Shown here: piece after piece, positions 1 to 5,741 of the stretch
Layout of the letters: the number at the start of each line of letters is the position of its first letter
How positions within the stretch are numbered: the first letter of the stretch is position 1
Origin: Deltaproteobacteria bacterium
Lineage (GTDB): Bacteria; Myxococcota_A; Bradymonadia; UBA7976; VGTA01
Length of the DNA: 5,748 bases
Assembly: GCA_016874875.1 (NCBI GenBank)
Contig: VGTA01000247.1
Location: 1-5,748 of the forward strand
Direction of reading: 5' to 3'
Program-made: the position numbers and the translations under genes
The notes under the pieces: generated by a model
Seen by the model: the letters and a program-made list of their open reading frames with translations, nothing else
What the model was told of the DNA's origin: nothing
Database searches by the model: none

Positions 1-30
1 CTCGCCCTCCCCCTCGCCCTCCCCCTCCCC
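1..30. repeat. Short C-rich tandem repeat at the left window edge
   Basis: The 12-base unit CTCGCCCTCCCC occurs at 1-12 and 13-24 and is followed by a partial copy (CTCCCC, 25-30). In the coding frame it reads Leu-Ala-Leu-Pro repeated. It is probably simple low-complexity coding sequence inside the truncated gene. Its extent to the left is not visible. Confidence 0.6.
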
Positions 31-933
31 CCCCTACACGCCCAGCCCGCCTACCCCCCCAGCGCCGCGCTCCCCCCCGCCCTCGCCCGCCTCAACGCCG
101 CCATGCGCGACGCGCTCAAGGAGGCCATCAGCGACGAGCGGCGCGCCCTCGGGGCGGTGATCATCTACGAGGGGGAGGCGCTCAGACTCCTGCGGGACGG
201 CGAGGAGGTCGCCGCCTTCCCCGCCGCCCCGCCGCCGCGCTACCACCAGCTCAAGGCGCTCAGCCACCTCGCCTTCGCCGCCGCCATCGAGCTGCGGCGG
301 GGGGGGCGGGCGGAGGGGGCGCGGCGGGCGTGGCTGGCGCGGGTGGGGGCGGACGGGCGGGCGGCGCGCGAGGAGACGCGCGCCCTCGACCTCCCGCCCC
401 CCCTCGCCGCCCACGCCCTCGCGCTCATCGACGAGACGCTCGCCCTCCTCGCCCTCGCCGCCGCCGCCCCCGGGGCCGCCCCGCCCGCCGGCGCCCTCGA
501 CGCCTACGTCGCCCGCGTCCGCCCCCACCTCGACGCCGCCATCGCCGCCGCCGCCCGCGACCACCTCGACGCCCTCGCCCCCGCCGGGCGCGCCCTCTAC
601 GCCCTCCTCACCCCCGCCGAGCGCCTCACCGCCCGCGCCCACCTCTACGGCGGGCGCGGCGCGCGCGTGGACAGCCTCGTGCTCCAGTACCTCTCGTGGC
701 TCCTCGGGGAGGGGACGGGGCGCGAGAGCGCGCGCGTGGTGTTCTCGGAGGGCGTCTTTGAGCGCGCCCCCGCCCTCGACGCCCTCGCCCGCTACGGCGC
801 GGAGCGGGCGCTCGCGGAGGTGGTCTTTGGGGACCCCGACCGCCTCCACCGCGACGTCCTCGGCGACGCCGCGCGCGCCCTGCTCGGCGCGCTGCCCCCG
901 GCGCGCGCGCTGCTCGGCGAGGGGCGCCCCTGA
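1..933 (+). CDS. Hypothetical protein, 5' end outside the window (C-terminal 310 residues)
   Basis: The frame is open from base 1 to the TGA at 931-933. The first in-window ATG is at 103 (residue 35), but the upstream codons keep the same strong C-ending third-position bias (CTC, GCC, CCC). The true start therefore probably lies left of the window; ATG 103 would give 276 aa. I do not recognise the family. Visible parts: a Leu/Ala/Pro-rich beginning followed by HAQP (about residues 13-16), which could be the end of a signal peptide but is equally plain low complexity; a short beta-like segment GAVIIYEG near residues 51-58; RYHQLKALSH near residues 80-89; and then an Ala/Leu/Arg-rich, probably all-helical body. 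No catalytic motif or clear membrane segment was seen. It points towards the four-gene operon on the other strand, so it is probably a separate transcription unit. Codon use is extremely C-biased in the first half and shifts to GGG/GCG-rich around 299-330. A real gene is likely; its function is unknown. Confidence 0.75.
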   Translation, partial: LALPLALPLPPLHAQPAYPPSAALPPALARLNAAMRDALKEAISDERRALGAVIIYEGEALRLLRDGEEVAAFPAAPPPRYHQLKALSHLAFAAAIELRRGGRAEGARRAWLARVGADGRAAREETRALDLPPPLAAHALALIDETLALLALAAAAPGAAPPAGALDAYVARVRPHLDAAIAAAARDHLDALAPAGRALYALLTPAERLTARAHLYGGRGARVDSLVLQYLSWLLGEGTGRESARVVFSEGVFERAPALDALARYGAERALAEVVFGDPDRLHRDVLGDAARALLGALPPARALLGEGRP

Positions 934-940
934 CCCGCAC

Positions 941-969
941 GGCGCGCCTCCCCCCGCGCCGCGCGCGCC
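941..969. terminator. Weak inverted repeat between convergent genes, possible bidirectional terminator
   Basis: Bases 941-947 (GGCGCGC) are a perfect 7-bp inverted match to 963-969 (GCGCGCC), with a 15-base C-rich loop. The hairpin sits in the 69-bp gap (934-1002) between two convergent stop codons, TGA at 931-933 on + and TAG at 1003-1005 on -, where a shared terminator would be expected. There is no T-tract on either side. In DNA this rich in GC such inverted repeats arise easily by chance, so location is the main support. Nothing else was recognised in the gap. Confidence 0.22.
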
Positions 970-1002
970 CCACGTGCGTCCAGAGCTCCTCCGCGCACAG
1001 GC

Positions 1003-3120
1003 CTAACCGCCCGCGCCGATCACCGCCTCCTGGAGCCCGCTGAGGTCACAGCTCCCCTGCGCCACGAGGCGCGCGGCGAGCCGCTCGAGGGCGCCGCGGT
1101 GCGACGAGAGGAGGCCCTCGGCGCGGGCGCGCTGCTCCTCCACCAGCCGCGACACCTCCTCCTCCACCCGCGCCGCCCACGCCGCCGGCAGCGCCCCCTC
1201 CCCCGCGTCGAAGGTGCGGAGTCCGAGCCCCGCCGCCTCCGCCGACATCCCCAGCGACTCCACCATCAGCCGCGCGAGCGCCGTGGCGCGGCGGAGGTCG
1301 TCATAGGCGCCCATCGAGACATCGCCCACCACCAGCTCCTCCGCCACGCGCCCCCCCAGCAGCACACAGATCTGGTCAAGCAGGTCGCCGCGCGACGTCA
1401 CATAGCGGCGCTCCGGGCGCTCCTGCACCATGCAGCCCAGCGCCTCGGCGCTGTCCACGCCCACGCGCACCTCCTCCACCTTGGGCGCGTTCGGGAGGAG
1501 GTAGGCGCACAGCGCGTGCCCCGCCTCGTGCGCGGCGACCACGCGGCGCTCCTCGGCGAGCAGGGCGGGGCGCGGGCGGCGGCGGTCGCCGAGCGCCTCG
1601 CGCAGCGCCTCCTCCGTCGCCACCCAGCCCGCCCCCGCGCGCACCTGCTGGCGCTTGAGCCCGCGCATCAGCGCGTACAGGTGGTCCCCTGAGTAGCGCG
1701 CCCCGCTCACCGGGTCCGCCACCCCCTCTGTTTTGCGCGCTAGCCAGTCGAGCTGCGCGCCGCTCAAGGGGAGCGCGAACTTCTTGTTATAGAGGCCCAG
1801 GACCTCTCGCCGGTCCACCTCCTCGGGGTAGGGGATGTGGATGTTGAGCTCAAAGCGCCCGGGGCGGAGGAGGGCGGGGTCGAGCGACTCGAGGAAGTTG
1901 GTGGTCCCCACCACGAACACCAGCTCCTCCCCCCTAAACCCGTCCATCTCCGTGAGCAGCTGATTCACCATCGAGTGCTCCACGCCGCTCCCTGTGTAGG
2001 TGCCGCGCGCCGAGGCGAACGAGTCGAGCTCATCAAAGACGATGATCGACGGCGCGGCGCGGCGCGCCTGCGCGAACACCTTGCGGAGATTCTCCTCCGA
2101 CTCCCCCACCCACTTGGACTTCAGCTCCGGCCCCGACACGATCAGAATCGTGGCGTCGAGCGCCGTGGCGATGGCCTTGCAGAAGAAGGTCTTGCCGGTG
2201 CCTGGGGGGCCGTGGAAGATCAGCCCCTTGGGAATCAGCTCCTCGATCTGCCGCACCTCCTCGCCGTCCGCCGCGTCATCATCGCGCCGCGCGAGGAAGC
2301 TCAAGAGCTCGCGGCGGAGCTGCTCCTTCACGCCCGCGTAGCCGCCGATGTCGGCGTCGAGGTCCACGTTGGGCAGCTCAAAATCCGCCACCAGCGTCAT
2401 CTCCCGCAGCGCCCGGTAGAGCGCCGCCGCCCGCGCCGGCGCGGCGGGGTCGAAGTCGGTGCGCGAGTGCAGGTCGCTGAGCACCTCGCGGCAGCGCACC
2501 GCGTTGAGCCCCGAGAGGTACTTGTAGAGGCGATAGGGGTTAAAGTGCGTCACGCCGAACTTGCGCGCCTCGCGCTGGAGGATGAGCTGCGGCAGGCGCT
2601 CACGCCCGATCCCCATCAGCGCGCGGCGCGCGGGGAAGGCGCCCTCGATCACCTTGGGCAGCTCAAAGCTGGGGTCCTTGAATCCCAAGAAGACCATCGC
2701 CGGATTCTCAAACAGCAGCGCGGCCACCTCGCGCGCCTCGCCGCTCAGGCCGCTGCGCGTGGTGGTGGTGAGCACGTCGAGCTGCGGCAACGCCAGCACG
2801 CGGTCCGGGCCCGCCTCCTCGAAGACGGCGCGCTGAAGCTGCGTCACCAGGCGCCGCATGCGGTCCATGGGGGGGCCCTCGGCGTCTGCGGCCTGCGGCA
2901 GCCCCGAGATGAGCCTGAGGGCGCGCGCCGGTGCGCGGGCCTTGAGGCGGTCGCGGAGGGCGCGATACACGTAGTGGGTGAGCTGCTTGTCGCACTCCAC
3001 CAGCACCGACAGCCCCCCGCACAGGCGCTCGGTGATCCAGTTGAGGTCGGCGCCATAGGCGCCCTCGACCGCCTCCTGATGAGAGAGGTCGACGGGGAGC
3101 TCAGAGATCAACATGTCCAT
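1003..3120 (-). CDS. Soluble FtsH-like AAA+ ATPase / M41 zinc metalloprotease with a novel N-terminal region
   Basis: Predicted ATP-dependent protease of 705 aa. Residues 1-250 match nothing I recognise and carry no membrane helix. The AAA+ module covers about 251-445: entry motif DIGGY (257-261), Walker A GPPGTGKT (304-311), pore-loop motif KWVGESE (336-342), Walker B IIVFDELD (359-366), and a second region of homology ending LLRPGRFE (417-424) with likely arginine fingers R419 and R422. The M41 peptidase module covers about 515-705: zinc/catalytic HEAGH (531-535), then GAYDDLRRAT (604-613), where D608 aligns with the third zinc ligand of FtsH. All key residues are present, so it should be an active protease. 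Bacterial FtsH has two N-terminal membrane helices; here they are missing, so the protein is likely cytosolic. The pore and Walker B wording is closer to Cdc48/VAT-type AAA than to classical FtsH. The start at 3120 is chosen for its strong SD; the longer in-frame extension to 3309 lies inside the upstream gene. It is last in the operon and probably remodels or cleaves its neighbours or their targets. Confidence 0.93.
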   Translation of the reverse strand: MDMLISELPVDLSHQEAVEGAYGADLNWITERLCGGLSVLVECDKQLTHYVYRALRDRLKARAPARALRLISGLPQAADAEGPPMDRMRRLVTQLQRAVFEEAGPDRVLALPQLDVLTTTTRSGLSGEAREVAALLFENPAMVFLGFKDPSFELPKVIEGAFPARRALMGIGRERLPQLILQREARKFGVTHFNPYRLYKYLSGLNAVRCREVLSDLHSRTDFDPAAPARAAALYRALREMTLVADFELPNVDLDADIGGYAGVKEQLRRELLSFLARRDDDAADGEEVRQIEELIPKGLIFHGPPGTGKTFFCKAIATALDATILIVSGPELKSKWVGESEENLRKVFAQARRAAPSIIVFDELDSFASARGTYTGSGVEHSMVNQLLTEMDGFRGEELVFVVGTTNFLESLDPALLRPGRFELNIHIPYPEEVDRREVLGLYNKKFALPLSGAQLDWLARKTEGVADPVSGARYSGDHLYALMRGLKRQQVRAGAGWVATEEALREALGDRRRPRPALLAEERRVVAAHEAGHALCAYLLPNAPKVEEVRVGVDSAEALGCMVQERPERRYVTSRGDLLDQICVLLGGRVAEELVVGDVSMGAYDDLRRATALARLMVESLGMSAEAAGLGLRTFDAGEGALPAAWAARVEEEVSRLVEEQRARAEGLLSSHRGALERLAARLVAQGSCDLSGLQEAVIGAGG

Positions 3121-3124
3121 GGTT

Positions 3125-3131
3125 CTCTCCT
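3125..3131 (-). promoter_or_regulatory. Shine-Dalgarno fixing the start of the FtsH-like gene at 3120
   Basis: Read on the - strand, AGGAGAG occupies 3131-3125. The AGGAG core ends six bases before ATG 3120-3118, which is ideal spacing. A second in-frame ATG (M3, 3114-3112) lies two codons on and is less well placed. This motif is the reason for preferring 3120 over the in-frame start at 3309, which lies inside the 198-aa gene. The 40-bp spacer (3121-3160) also carries the 8-mer CGCGTGAG twice on the + strand, at 3135-3142 and 3147-3154. No promoter was recognised there. Confidence 0.8.
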
Positions 3132-3160
3132 GCGCGCGTGAGTGATCGCGTGAGCGCTCG

Positions 3161-3757
3161 TCACTGCGTGATCTTGATGAGCAGCTCATAGACGCCGCCC
3201 TGGGTGGACTCCCGCTGCTCCACCACATCCCCCATCTGGCGCGCCTTGCGCTTGAGGGCCTCGGCGTAGACGCGCTGCAGGGGGCCGTTGAGGGCGCGGC
3301 GGTGCGCATCGAGGCGCCCCTCGAGCTCGGCGGTGAGGGCCTCTTGGGGGGCGCGCAGGGCCTCGTTGACCTCGCGCTCGATCAGATCCTGCGAGGCGGC
3401 GCGCAGCCGCTCTCGGGCGCGGTCGCGGTTGGGCTCCCGATCCGCGTCCCCCCTCTCCTGCAGGGTCACCTCCGTGGTGATCGTGACGTCTCGCTCGAGG
3501 GTGATCTCCACAGAGCGGGCCTCGAGGTCCACGGCCACGCGCACCTCCCCGGCGCCCTCGCCGGCGTCCGCCTCCACGCGCGAGCAGCGCCCGCCCTCGT
3601 CCACAAAGCCGTCGGCCACGAGCTCCTGGCGGAGCAGGTCGAGCATCTCTTGGGGGTCGAGGAGGGGGGTGAGGGCGAGGTCACACACCACGCGGTCGCG
3701 CAGGCGCCGCGTCGCGCGGACGGACTCTTTGATCTCTAGACGGTACATCTGACTCAT
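3161..3757 (-). CDS. Charged 198-aa protein of unknown family, operon partner of the FtsH-like protease
   Basis: I do not recognise the family. The protein runs from ATG 3757 to TGA 3163-3161. Residues 1-60 look alpha/beta and include the helix DPQEMLDLLRQELVADG (34-50). Residues about 70-100 look like beta strands of alternating polar and hydrophobic residues (VRVAVDL, VEITLE, VTITTEVTL). Residues 101-175 are highly charged (Arg/Glu/Asp/Ala) and helical, a coiled-coil candidate. The protein ends in a short strand, GVYELLIKIT (188-197). There is no signal peptide, membrane helix, cysteine-rich centre or catalytic signature, so a structural, adaptor or substrate role is more likely than an enzyme; that is inference. 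It starts 14 bp after the upstream stop and ends 40 bp before the protease start, consistent with co-transcription. Ribosome-binding sequence is weak (AGAGAG/AGAGA only). M4 at 3748 is an alternative start. It may be one of the unnamed third components of FtsH-type ternary systems, which a profile search would settle. Confidence 0.85.
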   Translation of the reverse strand: MSQMYRLEIKESVRATRRLRDRVVCDLALTPLLDPQEMLDLLRQELVADGFVDEGGRCSRVEADAGEGAGEVRVAVDLEARSVEITLERDVTITTEVTLQERGDADREPNRDRARERLRAASQDLIEREVNEALRAPQEALTAELEGRLDAHRRALNGPLQRVYAEALKRKARQMGDVVEQRESTQGGVYELLIKITQ

Positions 3758-3771
3758 GACGTCTCTGCTCT

Positions 3772-5025
3772 CTACCCGATCTCGGGCAACAGGGCCGCGC
3801 GCGCGCGGCTAAACAGGGGCAAGCGCAGCAGGTCCTCCGTCTCCGCGTTGGGCGCGCTGAGGGGCGGCTCCCGGAAGGCGAGGGCGGCGTGAGTGCTGGC
3901 GAAAAACTCATCATGCGTTGAGCGCTCTAGGATGTGCGGCAGCGTCTGCGCGCGCGCCCTGAGGCGCGCGGGGAGATCGAGGAGGGCGCACAGCGGCTCA
4001 ACCAGCGGCGCGCGGTCCTCAAGGCGCACGCCTCTCAGGAGGGCGCCCATGAGCAGGACGCGGGGCACGCCGTCGACCACGAGCGGCACGCGCGCCGCGT
4101 AGCCCAAGAGGGGCGCGAGGAGCCCCAGGCGCTCCTCGCCGCGCGCGTCGCGGGCCGCCGCCGCCCAGAGCGCCTCCACCCTGCCCTGCTCCGCCGCGAT
4201 GCACGCCACGGCGCGCTCTCGCGCCTGGCGCCGCTCCTCCCCGAGCCGCCCCCGCGACGGAGAGGCCGCCGCCTCAGCGTCCAAGAGCGCCGCGCGCGTC
4301 TGTGGGTGAGGCCACCGGCGCCCCTCCGCGGCGAGCCAGCGCGCCGCGATGTGCTGCGCGAGCCAGGGCCAGAGGGCGGGGAGGGCGGGGCGGTCGATGA
4401 GGGCGCGCAGAGACGCCGCGAGACGCGCGGGGGCGGGGGCGGGGGCGTGGGGGTCGAGCAGCGCGCAGAGGGGGCTGGCGGCGCAGAAGGAGGCCTGCAG
4501 GGCGCTGATGTCCGCCTGCGTCCTGAGCTGCGCGCGCAGGCGCTCATAGACCAAGGCGTGCAGGAGGAGGTCGCCGTCGTGCGTGAGGGTGAGGGCGCCG
4601 AGGGCGCTGTGCGGGTCCTGGCCGGGGCAGGGGCAGAAGAGCTGGCGCGCGGCGATGAGCAGCGTGAGCGCCTCGCTCGAAAAGGAGAGCGCGAGGCCCT
4701 CCCAGGCGGGGTGCTCCCACATGCGCCCCAGCGCCGAGCGCCCCTGGGGCGGCGCGAGGGCGGGCAGGCGCCGCGCCCCGAGGGCGGCGAGCCACTCGAG
4801 CGTCCCTCGGCGCGCCACGTCCGCCAAGCCCTCCGCCGCCTCGCGCGACAGCCCCTCCGCGCGCCCCCACGGGAGGCCGCTCGGCGCATACTGGTCGCTG
4901 AGCGCCTTGAGCTCCCCCGCGTTGAGCGGCTGAGCGCTGAGCAGGCGGGCGGCGAACGACGTCAAGAGCGGGGCCGCGGCGAGCTGTGTTTGCAGCTGGG
5001 GGCGCGAGGGGTGCGAGGGCGTCAT
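3772..5025 (-). CDS. Alpha-helical 417-aa protein of unknown family, second gene of the operon
   Basis: I do not recognise the family. The frame runs from ATG 5025 to TAG 3774-3772 and is rich in Ala, Leu and Arg, with predicted helices throughout. Points of note: a Trp-containing segment RMWEHPAWEGLALSF (101-115); CPCPG (131-135), with further cysteines C181 and C187; an Ala-Pro repeat at 194-200 inside DPHAPAPAPARL; WPWLAQHIAARWLAAEGRRWPH (219-240), a Trp-rich amphipathic stretch; a charged RLGEERRQARERAV segment (260-273); and VPLVVDGVPRVLLMGALLRG (313-332), the most strand-like and hydrophobic part. There is no confident membrane helix, signal peptide, Walker motif or nuclease signature. 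Its ATG overlaps the stop of the radical SAM gene as ATGA (5022-5025) and has a strong SD, so the two are probably translated in a coupled fashion at related levels. CPC could bind metal or be redox active, but two cysteines alone are weak evidence. It may be an adaptor or sensor for the protease cassette. Confidence 0.87.
   Translation of the reverse strand: MTPSHPSRPQLQTQLAAAPLLTSFAARLLSAQPLNAGELKALSDQYAPSGLPWGRAEGLSREAAEGLADVARRGTLEWLAALGARRLPALAPPQGRSALGRMWEHPAWEGLALSFSSEALTLLIAARQLFCPCPGQDPHSALGALTLTHDGDLLLHALVYERLRAQLRTQADISALQASFCAASPLCALLDPHAPAPAPARLAASLRALIDRPALPALWPWLAQHIAARWLAAEGRRWPHPQTRAALLDAEAAASPSRGRLGEERRQARERAVACIAAEQGRVEALWAAAARDARGEERLGLLAPLLGYAARVPLVVDGVPRVLLMGALLRGVRLEDRAPLVEPLCALLDLPARLRARAQTLPHILERSTHDEFFASTHAALAFREPPLSAPNAETEDLLRLPLFSRARAALLPEIG
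4429..4453 (+). other. Compact G-quadruplex motif opposite the Ala-Pro repeat of the 417-aa gene
   Basis: Four runs of exactly five G (4429-4433, 4435-4439, 4441-4445, 4449-4453) are separated by C, C and CGT on the + strand. This is a near-ideal G4 motif with one-base loops. It lies opposite the codons for the Ala-Pro repeat, on the template strand of the operon. It may be a by-product of Pro/Ala codons (CCC, GCC) in GC-rich DNA. Confidence 0.6.
5022..5025 (-). other. ATGA stop/start overlap (translational coupling)
   Basis: The - strand reads ATGA at 5025-5022. ATG (5025-5023) starts the 417-aa protein and TGA (5024-5022) ends the radical SAM protein. This four-base overlap is a classic coupling arrangement and is strong evidence that the two genes belong to one transcript. 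Confidence 0.9.
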
Positions 5026-5741
5026 GTGGGCTCCTCTCCCCGCGAGGGCGAGGGCGGGGACGGGGACGGGGGCGGGGCGGGCGCGCGCACCGAGGAGGCG
5101 GCGAGCGCGGCGAGCAGGTCGGTGATGGAGTCGTGGGGGAAGCCGTTGACGGTGAGCTCGCCGCCGCGCAAGCGCAGCTCGATGGTGTTGGGGCCCTCCT
5201 CCCAGGCGCCCTCCTCGGCGCGGAGGTGGGCGTAGCGCTCCGACAAGAAGCGCACGCGCTGGTTGGACGAGCCGACCCAGCGACGCCCCCGGTCGAGGCG
5301 CTGCGCCACAAAGGGGCCGTCCACGAGCAGGTCGCAGGCGGCCAGGAGGCGCGCGTGGTGGGGGTCGCCGCCGCTCACGAGGCGCTCGTAGGTGAAGCCC
5401 GTAAAGACGAGCACCGAGCGCCCCGCGGCGCGCACGCGCTCGGCGAGGGGGGCGAGGGCGCGCGCCTGCGCGAACGGCTCCCCCCCCACCACCGTGAGCC
5501 CCTCCACCCCCGGGGCGGCGCAGACCTCAGCGGCCAGCGCCTCCACCGAGCACAGCTCCACCTCCTTGAACTCCAACATGTGCGGATTACAGCAGCCCGG
5601 GCAGCGCAGCGGGCAGCCCTGCACCCAGAGCGCGTAGCGGCGCCCGGGGCCCTCCGCCTCGGTGAGCGGGGCCCGCGCCGCCACGTTCACGAGGAGCGCC
5701 CCCTCAGCGCGCCACGCCGCGCCGCTCACAGGGCCGCTCAC
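5022..5741 (-). CDS. NrdG-like radical SAM / 4Fe-4S single-cluster activating-enzyme family protein
   Basis: Radical SAM enzyme in the subfamily that includes anaerobic ribonucleotide reductase activases; that family uses a 4Fe-4S cluster and S-adenosylmethionine to make a radical on a partner. Visible motifs: EGPGRRYALWVQGC (30-43), the cluster motif CPLRCPGC with Cys 43, 47 and 50 (Cx3Cx2C), GGEP (86-89) for SAM binding, TGFTYE (114-119), DLLVDGPF (137-144) and GSSNQR (157-162), all typical of the NrdG group. A terminal NGFP-containing segment (199-202) is followed by a Pro/Ser tail (221-233) that is not part of the usual domain. The core is complete. The first start seen is GTG at 5741; another GTG is at 5729. 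The frame stays open to the window edge, so the true start may lie outside. No glycyl-radical enzyme is encoded here, and the operon context (protease, unknown proteins) argues against a housekeeping nrdG. It could modify a protein of this cassette; that is inference. Confidence 0.9.
   Translation of the reverse strand: MSGPVSGAAWRAEGALLVNVAARAPLTEAEGPGRRYALWVQGCPLRCPGCCNPHMLEFKEVELCSVEALAAEVCAAPGVEGLTVVGGEPFAQARALAPLAERVRAAGRSVLVFTGFTYERLVSGGDPHHARLLAACDLLVDGPFVAQRLDRGRRWVGSSNQRVRFLSERYAHLRAEEGAWEEGPNTIELRLRGGELTVNGFPHDSITDLLAALAASSVRAPAPPPSPSPPSPSRGEEPT
5031..5040 (-). promoter_or_regulatory. Shine-Dalgarno of the 417-aa gene, inside the radical SAM 3' end
   Basis: On the - strand GGGAGAGGAG (5040-5031) is followed by five bases (CCCAC) and then ATG 5025-5023. 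The purine-rich motif lies inside the last codons of the radical SAM gene (Gly-Glu-Glu-Pro-Thr) and supports 5025 as the true start. Confidence 0.8.
5046..5081 (+). other. G-quadruplex-type G tract opposite the radical SAM Pro/Ser tail
   Basis: Seven runs of three to five G on the + strand (5046-5048, 5052-5054, 5056-5059, 5062-5065, 5068-5072, 5074-5077, 5079-5081) are separated by loops of one to three bases, which fits the usual G4 consensus. The G-rich strand is the template strand of the operon, so the mRNA carries the C-rich complement. The tract encodes the Pro/Ser tail just upstream of the ATGA coupling site. Whether it folds in vivo is unknown. Confidence 0.6.

Noticed and set aside
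34..849. Long - strand open frame (271 codons) opposite the left-hand gene
   Set aside because: The predicted protein is a Gly/Glu/Val/Arg low-complexity string with no motif. It is a shadow of the C-ending codons of the + strand gene, which shows the more ordinary protein composition.
1003..3120. Annotation as housekeeping ftsH
   Set aside because: The protein lacks the two N-terminal membrane helices, has an unrelated 250-residue N-terminal region and a Cdc48-like pore loop, and lies in an accessory operon.
1837..3141. Long + strand open frame (434 codons) opposite the FtsH-like gene
   Set aside because: The - strand encodes a full AAA+/M41 protein with every key motif. The + frame is Arg/His/Gln/Glu/Leu-rich without motifs and is a GC-bias artefact.
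3121..3160. Internal promoter or operator in the 40-bp gap, suggested by the doubled CGCGTGAG
   Set aside because: The repeat is short, and no -35/-10-like or palindromic operator is visible. It is more likely a small duplication in GC-rich spacer.
3121..3309. 63-codon N-terminal extension of the FtsH-like gene (start at 3309)
   Set aside because: The extension overlaps the 3' end of the 198-aa gene and translates to a Ser/Arg/Ala shadow sequence. ATG 3120 has a strong, well-spaced SD.
3934..5235. Long + strand open frame (433 codons) opposite the 417-aa and radical SAM genes
   Set aside because: It spans two - strand genes and their ATGA junction, and its translation is Arg/Gly/Glu low complexity. 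The radical SAM motifs are on the - strand.
5022..5741. Annotation as housekeeping nrdG
   Set aside because: The motifs fit the subfamily, but no class III ribonucleotide reductase gene is adjacent and the operon context is a protease cassette, so the symbol would overstate the evidence.
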